A stretch of DNA of 64,000 bases from Aradus depressus. Its lineage: Eukaryota > Arthropoda > Insecta > Hemiptera > Aradidae. The translations under genes were made by a program, and so were the position numbers. How positions within the stretch are numbered: the stretch's first letter is position 1; each line of letters opens with the position of its first letter. The notes under the pieces were generated by a model. The model was given only the letters and a program-made list of their open reading frames with translations. It did not search any database and was not told the DNA's origin. The DNA lies in NCBI GenBank assembly GCA_963662175.1, contig OY759217.1, positions 50,010,108 to 50,074,107 on the forward strand, written 5' to 3'. Below, in pieces: positions 18,115 through 28,100 of the stretch.

Positions 18115-18292
18115 CAGAGATAGGCATAATCGTAATCAATGATTACATGATTACAGAGAAAATAAAACCTAATCATCATTGCTATTTTATACTTGATACT
18201 ATCGCACTGTGAATCTAGCTAAAATGAAACATGATTATAATCGTAATCATAATCGGAATCTTAATCATTGAATATGATTATGCCCATCTCTG
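18115..18292. mobile_element. 178-bp hAT MITE with terminal inverted repeats
   Basis: Left end CAGAGATAGGCATAATCGTA; right end on the other strand CAGAGATGGGCATAATCATA. The terminal repeats are about 30 bp, extended by ATGATTA-type internal repeats. The element is flanked by exact 8-bp duplications (GCCCAAGG). CAGAGATGGGCA-type ends and 8-bp targets are typical of hAT. Non-coding. Confidence 0.85.
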
Positions 18293-19899
18293 GCCCAAGG
18301 GAAGTCCACCTTCCCCGGAGGGCAGAGGATGAAATGAAAAATAAAATGAAATGAAAATAAATTTTATTCTGGGACCGAGGTCCCCTAAGAATAAATACAT
18401 GAAAGTCATTGAACAGAGCAACAAATACAAATAAAATAAAATATCAGTAATGAGATAAAAGTGCTACAGTGGATAGAAACAAGAACACAATGAATGTAAC
18501 TAAATAAGAAAATACAATAAAATATAAATAAAATAGATAATGATGAAATAAGTAAAAAAATAAATAAATAGAATAATAATACAAAAGTAATTAAATTAAT
18601 AGTGTCATTATGAAGAAATCATACGAAAATAAATGTATCTAAATAAATATACATAAATCAAGAATATGGAGGAGGAAATCAAGCCCAGGTTTGCACTGAA
18701 ATTAATTTAAGAAAAACTGATATAAAAAAATAAATAAAATAAAAGGATGAAGATGAAAAAATGAATAAAATATATACGAAAAAAAAAAAAAAATTATGTT
18801 AAGGAGCGGGAAAGTATGGAGGAAGGGGAATAATTGGATTAGCCAGGATTTAAAGGAGGCCACGGAAGGCGCGTGAAGGATGAGGGATGGAAAAGAAAAG
18901 TAGATTATAGGCGTCGAACTTATAAACTGTTAAAAGGCTACTAACATAGAATTATAGCAGCCCAGAAAATATTCTAGCTGGAGGGTCGGACGTTGCCCGG
19001 CACTTACTACCTATGGTTTCTGCGGTTGTCCATCACATACATCACATTATTGAACTGAAGAAACTAATAAATAAAATAATAATTCAAATGTTGTCTATAT
19101 TATTTAAAATTCATGAAAATAAATAAAATAAAATAAAATAATAAAAGGAAGAATCTGAATAACAGAAGAAAAAGTAAACCTAGAGACACTGATGATGGAA
19201 GTGATTCCCGAAATGTTAGTGATTACTATTTTTCGAGAAGACGAAAATAAATATATTTATTAGTGATAATATTATATAAGTAATCTATATTAATAAAGCT
19301 GAAACGGAGTTTGTTTGTGGGTTTGTTCCAACATCACGCCCAAACGGCTGGACGGATTTCCATAAAACTTCACAGGTAGCATCTTCTCAAGCCAGATTGA
19401 ATAATAGGTTATGTGGTGTCCCAAAATTTCGAACGGGACGGGGGGTTGTAAAGGGGGGCTAAGCATAAAAATAGTTCTAACTCATTAACTAATGGTCGGA
19501 TAATCATGAAATTTCATATGTAGTATTCTTAAAGACCAATTAGAAAAACAAAGTGTGTGACGTCACAAAATTGTGAACGGGAGGGGGGGTTGTGGGGGTA
19601 GGCCTAAGTATAAATATAGTGCTAGGCCATTAACTATAGTTGGGATTGTCACGAAATTTTACATGTAGTATTCTTAGACCGCAAATTGAAATATACGCTT
19701 TGCGACATCTCAAAATTTTGAACGCGAATGGGGTTGTGGGGGTAGGCCTAAATTTAAAGATACCGTTAGCTCATTAACTAATGGTCGGATTATTATGAAA
19801 TTTCACATGTAGTATTCCTGAAGGCCGAATAGAAAAATAGCATGTGTGACGGCTCAACATTTTGAACGGGAGGATGGGTTGTGGCTCCTCGCCTTAGCC

Positions 19900-21270
19900 G
19901 ATATCGCTGTTATTGGGATTGTTGCCGATATTGGCAGTTATTGGGATTTTTGAATTGACCACCCTCCCAGAAACTCCCCCCTCCCCTCAGCCGATATCGC
20001 TGAAATTTGAATGGTTATGTCCTCAGTGGATTTTTATTTTAAATATGAAATTTGATGTTGATACATTCATTACATCGGCAGTTATTGGGATTTTTGAATT
20101 GGGGAGTTCTTATCTTTGCGTTTTGTTCCACCGACTTGCATGATCTGTATTACTAAAGCTGAAACGGGGTTTGTGTGTTCCAGCATCACGCCCAAACGGC
20201 TGGACGGATTATCATAAAACTTCACATGTAGCATCTTTTCGAGCCCGACTGAATAATAGGCTATGTGGCGTCCCAAAATTTCGAACGGGAGGGGGGGTTG
20301 TAAGCATTATAATAATGCTAACTCATTAACTAATGGTCGTATAATCATGAAATTTCAAATGTAGTATTCCTAATGGCCAAATAGAAAAACAAAGTGTGTG
20401 ACGTCACAAAATTGTGAACGGGAGGGGGGGTTGTGGGGTAGGCCTAAGTATAAATACAGTGCTAGGTCATTAACTAATGGTCGTATTATTAAGAAATTTC
20501 ACATGTAGTATTCCTGAAGGCCAAATAGAAAAATAGGGTGTGTGACGGCTCAAAATTTTGAACGGGAGGGAGGGTTGTGGCTCCTCGCCTCAGCAGATAT
20601 CGCCCCCGGAACTCCCCCCTCCCCTCAGTTGATATCGCTGAATTTAGACTGGTTATGTCCTCAGTGGATGTTAATTTTAAATACAAAATTTGATGTTGAT
20701 ACATTCATTACATCGGCAGTTATTGGGATTTTTGAAAATGGCCCCCATCCTGGAACTCCCCCCTCCGCTCAGTTGATATAGCTGAAATTTGACTGGTTAT
20801 GTGTTCAGTGGATTTTAATTTTAAATAGTATTTTTAAATATTAAGTTAATATATTATTTTTGAATATTAAGTCCTCATTGGATTTTAATTTTAAATATGA
20901 AATTTGATGTTGATACATTCATCACATCGGCATTTATTGGGATTTTTGAAAAGGGCCCCCACCCCGGAACTCCCCATCCCCTCAGTTGATATTGCTGAAT
21001 TTAGACTGGTTATTTCCTGAGTGGATTTTAATTTTAAATACGAAATTTGATGATGATACAATCATTATATCGGCAGTTATTAGGAGTTTTGAAAAGGGCC
21101 CCATCCCGGAACTCCCCCCTCCCCTCAGTTGATATCGCTGAATTTTGACTGGTTATGTCCTCAGTGGATTTTAATTCTGAATACGAAATTTGATGTTGAT
21201 ACATTCATTACATCGGCAGTTATTGGTATTTTTGAATTGGAGAGTTCTTATCTTTCCGTTCTGTTCCACT
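19900..21270 (-). repeat. Family-X-related repeats in reverse orientation inside the Helitron block
   Basis: Repeats of about 144 bp contain TACATTCATTACATCGGCAG and TTATTGGGATTTTTGAA, the reverse complement of the family-X block AACTGCCGATGTAATGAA found in the eys-like introns. They alternate with CCCCTCCCCTCAGTTGATAT and ATGTCCTCAGTGGATTTTAA. Confidence 0.55.
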
Positions 21271-21423
21271 GACTTCTAATCTATATTAATAAAGCTGAAA
21301 CGGGGTTTGTTTGTTTGTTTGTATGTATGTTTGTTCCAGCATCACGCCCAAACCGCCGGACGGATTTTTATGAAACTTCCCATGTAGCATTCTTTTGAGC
21401 CCGATTGAATAATAGGCTATGTG

Positions 21424-22690
21424 GCGTCCCAAAATTTTGATCGGGAGGGGGGGTTGTAAGGGGGGCCTAAGTATATAAATAGTGCTAACTCATTAACTAA
21501 TGGTCAAATTGTCATGAAATTTCACAGGTAGTCTTTTTAAAAGCCAAATAGGAAAAAAAGGTGTGTGGCGTCCCAAAGTTTTGATCGGGAGGGGGGGTTG
21601 TGGGGGGGCCTAAGTATATAAATAGTGCTAACACATTAACTAATGGTCGAATTGTCATGAAATTTCACACGTAGTCTTTTTAAAAGCCAAATAGGAAAAA
21701 AAAAGTGTGTGGCGTCCCAAAGTTTTGAACGGGAGGGGGGGTTGTGGGGGGGACTAAGTATAAATATAGAGCTAACTCTTTAACAGTTGGTCGGATTGTC
21801 ACGAAGTTTCACATGTAGTATTTTTAAAAGCCAAATAGGAAAAAAAGGTGTGTGGCGTCCCAAAGTTTTGATCGGGAGGGGGGGTTGTAAGGGGGGCCTA
21901 AGTATAAATATAGAGCTAACTCATTAACTAATGGGCGAATCGTCATGAAATTTCACGTAGTATTTTTAAAAGCCAAATAGGAAAAAAAGGTGTGTGGCGT
22001 CCCAAAGTTTTAAACGGGAGGGGGGGTTGTGGGGGGGCCTAAGTATAAATATAGAGCTAATTCTTTAACGGTTGGTCGGATTGTCACGAAATTTCACATG
22101 GAGTATTCCTGAAGGCCGAATAGAAAAATAAGGTGTGTGGCGTCCCAAAGTTTTGATCGGGAGGGGGGGTTGTAAGGGGGGCCTAAGTATATAAATATAG
22201 AGCTAACTCATTAACTAATGGGCGAATCGTCATGAAATTTCACACGTAGTCTTTTTAAAAGCCAAAAAGGAAAAAAAGGTGTGTGGCGTCCCAAAGTTTT
22301 GACCGGGAGGGGGGGTTGTGGGGGGGCCTAAGTATAAATATAGAGCTAATTCTTTAACGGTTGGTCGGATTGTCACGAAATTCCACATGGAGTATTCCTG
22401 AAGGCCAAATAGAAAAATAAGGTGTGTGGCGTCCCAAAGTTTTGAACGGGAGGGGGGGTTGTGGGGAGGCCTAAGTATAAATATAGAGCTAACTCATTAA
22501 CTAATGGGCGAATCGTCATGAAATTTCACGTAGTATTTTTAAAAGCCAAATAGGAAAAAAAGGTGTGTGGCGTCCCAAAGTTTTGAACGGGAGGGGGGGT
22601 TGTGGGGGGGCCTAAGTATACATATAGAGTTAGCTCATTAACGGTTGGTCGTATTGTCATGAATCGGATTGTCATGAATTTCACATGTAG
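21424..22690 (+). repeat. Tandem repeats of about 144 bp with G-rich core
   Basis: Nine or so units carry GTGTGTGGCGTCCCAAAGTT, TTGAACGGGAGGGGGGGTTG, CCTAAGTATAAATATAGAGC and ATTGTCATGAAATTTCACA. Unit starts are about 21424, 21568, 21713, 21857, 22001, 22141, 22289, 22433 and 22573. Earlier, more diverged units lie at 19430-19880 and 20270-20580. Confidence 0.85.
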
Positions 22691-22699
22691 TAGTAGTAA

Positions 22700-23620
22700 C
22701 TATGTATTCGCTGTGGGGTTCACTGTTGCAAGACATTTACTAGCTGTGATGTCCAGCGTTCCTAATATCGTACTAGCTGTGGGGTCTGCTGTTGCAAGGC
22801 GCTAGCAGTGTGGCCCAGCGTATTTCACTCGTAGGTACTAGCTGTGGGGTCCGCCGTTGCAAAACTCATACTAGCTGTGATGCCCTGTGGTTCTAACTAC
22901 ATACTATCTGTGGGGTTCGCAGTTGCAAGGCACCTACTACCTGTTGGGCCCAGCGTTCCTAAGAACGTACTAGCTGTGGGGTCCGTCGTTGCAAAAGCAT
23001 ACTAGCTGTGATGCCCAGGGTTCCTAATAGCGTACTAGCTGTGGGGTCCGTTGTTGCAAGGCATTTACTAGCTGTAGTGCCCAGCGTTCCTAACTACGTA
23101 CTAGCTGTGGGGTCCGTTGTTGCAAGGCATTTACTAGCTGTAGTGCCCAGCGTTCCTAACTATGTACTAGCTGTGAAGTTCGCTGTTGCAAAGCACTTAC
23201 TAACTGTAATGCCCAGCGTATTTAACTACATACTAGCTGTGGGGTCCGCTGTTGCAAGGCACTTAATAGCTGTGATGCCCAGCGTTCCTAACTACGTACT
23301 AGCTGTTGGGTCCGCCGTCGCAAGGCACATACTAGCTATGATGCCCAGCATTCCCAACTACGTACTAGCTGTTGGGTCCGCCGTCGCAAGGCACATACTA
23401 GCTATGATGCCCAGCATTCCCAACTACGTACTAGCTGTGGTGCTCAGCGTTGCAAGCCACATACTAGCTGTGGTCACAAACGTTCTTAAGTACGCACTGA
23501 CTAGGACGTCCAGCGATGCTAAGTATTCACTAGGTGTGGCTTCCGCCGTTGAAAGGCGCATACTAGCTGTGGTGCCCAGGGGTCCTAAAAACTTACTAGC
23601 GTTACAACAGCTGAAGGACT
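22700..23620 (+). repeat. 33/66-bp minisatellite
   Basis: 66-bp units consist of two related 33-bp halves, TACTAGCTGTGGGGTCCGCT with GTTGCAAGGCAC, and TACTAGCTGTGATGCCCAGC with GTTCCTAACTACG. Because 33 is divisible by 3, one frame stays open for about 210 codons (23011-23640), giving a hydrophobic 22-residue repeat (VPNYVLAVGSAVARHLLAV type). The left part is more diverged. I read it as an expanded minisatellite, not a gene. Confidence 0.85.
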
Positions 23621-23750
23621 ATAAGCCTTATTCCGTATGAATAATTGAAAATTATAACATCATGAATGTACTGTCGAGGAACTGAATAGCTTTATAGAAG
23701 ATATTGGGAGAAAAATCAAAGTTCCCCGGGCAACGCCGGGTATAACTGCT

Positions 23751-23997
23751 ATAGATTTAATATTTGTTAAAACTGATAGAGAACGACCGGATTATCTGAA
23801 TCCTACACAAAAATCAAAATAAAAATGTTTTTCAAAAAATTTGCGCTATTTAACGGTTTATAGGCTTAATAATTGTTAAAAATGATACGACAGAATCAGA
23901 TATATCCGAAAAGTCCCATCCGACGGACGACGTGCTCAAGGCTATTTTCAACCTAAGTGAAATTTCACCTAACCAGGTTTATTTACATAACATACGT
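23751..23997 (+). repeat. Left edge of the SINE-derived satellite array
   Basis: Begins TAGATTTAATATTTGTTAAA directly after the Helitron-type end and follows the monomer consensus up to ACATAACATACGT, where the BEL/Pao element interrupts it. The array resumes at 30503 with the next monomer bases. Confidence 0.9.
23993..23997. repeat. 5-bp target-site duplication (left) of the BEL/Pao element
   Basis: TACGT, repeated at 30503-30507. Intact monomers elsewhere show a single ACATACGTCTCATTATC, which confirms the duplication. Confidence 0.9.
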
Positions 23998-24566
23998 TGT
24001 TAGCGCAACATTTAATTAATTTTTGATTTTTGTAGAGGTATTTTTTCTTAAGTTTTCTTTCATTAATTATTCTAATAATTATTAATATTATTATCATAAT
24101 AACTATGGTCAATATTACTCATGTAATTTATTCTTATGTTTATATTACATCATATTAACAATTTATGGGAGGAGCCTATGAATGTGGGGGAGTGGGGAAT
24201 AGTTCGTGTTATGACCGCTGGTCAGTGTTGGACAGATAGTCTTCCATGGTCCTTCAACCTGTTGACATTAGGGCACTTCTCAAGGCCACCAACTTCTCTC
24301 GTCAATCCGGATCGCCTTTCCGTGGACCTCTGAAGTCTGGTACTTGGCTCATCTGGTGTGACGGCGTCCTCAGCCTACTCCCAGATCTTCTCGGCCTTGT
24401 TTGGAGATCAGTTCATCAGCCCATCTTCCACATTCACCCCTCCACATCAGGAGAGTTAACTGTTTATTTTTGTTTTTTCCTTTTAACTACGCCGACTGGC
24501 CCTTGTATTTGAAATGAAATATAATTATATCATTTTTCAAAATCTAGTCTATGTTATTTATTAACA
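23998..24566 (+). repeat. 5' LTR of the BEL/Pao element
   Basis: 569 bp, from TGTTAGCGCAACATTTAATT to TTATTTATTAACA. Matches 29934-30502 base for base as far as I can read. Short open frames inside it are duplicated in the other LTR and are not genes. Confidence 0.92.
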
Positions 24567-24573
24567 TAGAATT

Positions 24574-24593
24574 TGGTGATTCCGGCCAGGAAC
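24574..24593 (+). other. Candidate tRNA primer-binding site
   Basis: TGGTGATTCCGGCCAGGAAC starts 7 bases after the LTR end. Its TGG start would pair with a tRNA 3' CCA. I cannot assign the tRNA. Confidence 0.5.
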
Positions 24594-25122
24594 ATATATA
24601 TTTGCTAAAATATGTATTTGAATTTTGTTCAAAGATGTATTCTAATCCTACTTTGGATTTAATCCTATTTTTGTACATCTAGCTATTTTCTTGTTATTGC
24701 GCACCACATACCTGCCTATAACCTTCGTGTTATCATTTATGACAGTAATCAGGTGTTATTATTATGATCTGGAAATAGGTCATAACAAGGTAAATAACAT
24801 TCTTCTATCCATTAATCAGTGGATTTCTATTTTTATTTTTATGTTGATAGACTCTTCTTATATTATAATCTATTTTTTAAATAGTTTATAGTCTATCATT
24901 TTCTTGTGTTAAAATACATAAATATATATTTTTTCAACCTAATATTTTCAGTGGCACTCATTTAGGTTCTTGTATTTGTTTTGATTCTACTAGAAGGTTC
25001 AATGTTTGTTTATATTCACTCTAGCTTCTTTTGTTAATTTCAACTTCAGATATATTTATTATTTTAATTTCATTTTCTTAGAAATACTTCGTTTCATTTT
25101 CAATTTTCATTTTCTTTTAATC

Positions 25123-28100
25123 ATGGCAAGTGAGGAAGCGGATGTTAATGTTGCTGCTTTCTCCGATTCTCGGACAATAATATTAAGACGCAAACTTTAT
25201 TCTTTATGTCAAGATATTAAATCTATTCGAGAACAAGGCCGTGCAGCTAAGGTAGATAACAGTCAAACGAATCTATTTCAAGCGATGTTCTCCGATCTTT
25301 CAAATCTTCGAAGTGAATTAAACTTTACAAATGAAGCGTTGGAAACATACTTTGTAAATGCTCAGAAAGGCGAGGATTATCCTACGGATAGAGATTCTTC
25401 GATTTTATCGAACTCGAAACGTTATATCTATGAGATCCTTATGATTCATATGGAGCTTTGTCCGCCTCCCAGGCCAGCTCGAGAACGAGCAGCTACTCCA
25501 ACTCAAAATATTTCTGTTATCAACGACACCAGGTCGCGCCTCCCAAAAATTAATATTCCAAATTTTTCAGGCGAATTGACAGATTGGCCGCATTTCAAAG
25601 ATGTTTTCATTTCTTTAATTCACGATGAACCGACACTGTCTAAAACTGATAAATTTTATTATTTAATTTCTAGTCTGAATGGTGAGGCTCGATCCCTTTT
25701 AAAGTCCATACCTGTGACGGAGGCTAATTATGACCTAGCCTGGAAGACTTTGATAGCTCGCTACGATAAGAAGCGTTTCTTAGCTACAGCCTTCTTGGAC
25801 AAACTTCTCTCATTTAAATCTCACCCAAAGGTTTCCGAAAATTATAAATTATTTTTATCTCATGTGGGTGACAGTATGGAAGCTTTTCAACTTCTAAAAA
25901 TTCCTCATGAAGCGGAATTTATCTTGTTTCATCTTGCTATTCAATGTCTGGACCAGAGAACAAGGGAAATGTTCGAATCCAAGCATGTTAAGGAAGAATT
26001 TCCGCGATGCAACGATCTTCTGGAGTTTGTCAGAGACAGACAGCAAATTCTGAAGCTGTCTTCCAGCAGACCCGGTAAGTCGTCTTGCCCGAAGGCAACG
26101 AAGACCCGTAATAAATCTTCTTCTGTGTTTTTGACGACCAAGAGAGCTTCAAAACCATGGGATGTGCGCACTTCAAAGTGTCCATACTGTAAATTGTCTG
26201 GTCATGATTTGACCAAATGTCCCAATTTTTTGAATCTGTCGCCGTCGCAACGCTTCCACTTTGTAAGAACCTTCAAGGGATGTAAATATCATTTAACTTC
26301 TGGTCATACTACCGACGAATGCAAATTTAAAATTAGATGTCTCATTTGCCAATCTCTTCACCATTCCTTACTTCATTTTTCAAAAAACACCCTCGTTGAA
26401 GATACTAGGCCTCCATCTATGGGGACGCCTTCAGGAACTTCGAAATCGATTCTTACCTTTCGTGGTAATTCTTTTGATGTTCCAGCTCAACAAATACTTC
26501 TTAGTACTGCTACTGTTTTCATAACAGATGTTCTAGGATGTTTTCATCCCGTTCGTGCTCTCATTGATTCGGGAGCTCAATCCTCATTGGTGACTTCAGA
26601 CTGTGCACGGCGACTCCGCTTGACGGTGGCGAATGATTCCCATCAGATAAGTTCTGTCGGGGACCTTAGTGTTCCGTCCTTAGGAACTACATTTTTTGAG
26701 ATGAAATCTATTCATCGTAAAGCCCCTCTACTAGGTGTCCGCGCCACAGTTGTCACCAAAATAACGTCGGATCTTCCATCTATTGCAGTTCCGGAAATTA
26801 TAATCAGAAAAATTAACCCTTCGATCAAATTAGCCGATTTGAATTTTGGACTGCCTCGTCCTATCGACTGCCTTTTAGGTGCCGATATTTACTATAAAAT
26901 ATTGGAAGGTAGACCCATCCCTATTATCGGTACAGATTTAGCCACCATTAAAACATCTCTTGGCTGGATTGTTACTGGTGCCTATTCAGTTGATTTTGAG
27001 TCCTTCCCCAGGCCATCGGTTTTGACCCTCACGACGATTCCCTTTATTCACCGTCAACTTGAACGATTCTGGGAATTGGAGGAACCTAGTATTGGAGTTG
27101 TGACCGATCCGGAAGAGGAACTTTGCGAAGAACATTTTGCCCGGACTCATCGTCGTTTGACTTCAGGGAGGTACGTTGTTGCTCTTCCATTTAAATCTCC
27201 TTCACCATTATTAAGTGATTCAAGATCGCAAGCGTTGAAGCGGTTCTACAACTTGGAAAAGAAATTGTTGAGAAATCCCACATTGAGACGGGAATATATC
27301 ACTTTTATGGAAGAGTATCTCTCTCTGGGACACATGGAAATCGCTTCCTTTCCTGGGAAATACATAATTCCCCATCATGGCATTTTAAAAGAGACTAGCT
27401 CAACAACTAAGTTGAGAGCGGTTTTTGATGCGTCCATGTCGTCGTCGATTTCTACCGGCTCTCTAAATCAACATCTTTTTGTTGGACCGAAACTTCAACT
27501 TGATATTGCGGACATCATGCTTAATTTTAGAATTCATCGCATTGTGTTTGTGACGGATATCTGTAAGATGTATCGCCAAATCCTTATCAATGAACCGGAT
27601 CGTCTTTATCAACATATTTACTGGAGATCGGATCCTGCTGATGACGTTAAAGAATATGAATTGTGCACCTTGACTTACGGGATGTTCTGCTCCCCCTACT
27701 TGGCTCTTCGCGTTCTTAAACAACTCACTCTGGATGAAGGTCATCATTTCATCCATGCGTCCAAAGTGTTACGCGAGGACGTATATATGGATGATATCAT
27801 AACTGGGGCATCAAGTATCGATGAAGCCCTCAGCCTTCAACAACAACTAATTGATTTACTCATGAAGGGTAATTTCGAGCTTCGTAAGTGGGCCAGCAAT
27901 TCAGAGAGTGTGCTCAAGGCAGTTCCAGAGAAGTTTCATGAAAGGTCTATTTCGCTTTCGAAGGGAGAAGATTGTGTTTTTAAGGTGTTAGGGGTCCAGT
28001 GGAATGCTCAGTCAGATGAGTTCTCATATAATATCACCACCCCACGTCCTCAGTGCACTAAACGTGGTGTTCTATCTGCAATTGCGCGTATCTTCGATCC

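Larger units (their letters stand above)
17822..19283 (+). other. Start of the presumed giant eys-like intron 9
   Basis: Contains a family-X end (17985-18106), a hAT MITE (18115-18292) and about 900 bp of A-rich low-complexity sequence (18301-19283) with ATAAAATAAAAT runs. No exon was recognised. Confidence 0.55.
19284..23750 (+). mobile_element. Composite Helitron-like block
   Basis: Three 5'-end-like sequences (TCTATATTAATAAAGCTGAA or variant, then GTTTGTTTG and ATCACGCCCAAACGGCTGGA) start at 19284, 20144 and 21280. One 3' end lies at about 23720-23750: CCCCGGGCAACGCCGGGTAT (terminal hairpin), then AACTGCTA. A TC start and a hairpin close to a CT-rich end are Helitron features. The block has no Rep/helicase frame, so it is non-autonomous. 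Internally it is built from about 144-bp tandem units and a 33/66-bp minisatellite. The three heads suggest nested or serial insertion, or tandem growth. Confidence 0.55.

Noticed and set aside
24136..24512. Two open frames in the 5' LTR (repeated at 30072-30448)
   Set aside because: They are identical in both LTRs because the LTRs are identical; no known LTR-encoded protein is expected in BEL/Pao.
25006..25122. Upstream extension of the BEL/Pao polyprotein (39 hydrophobic residues)
   Set aside because: The extension begins with TTG, has no in-frame ATG, and is AT-rich leader. The ATG at 25123 is the natural start.
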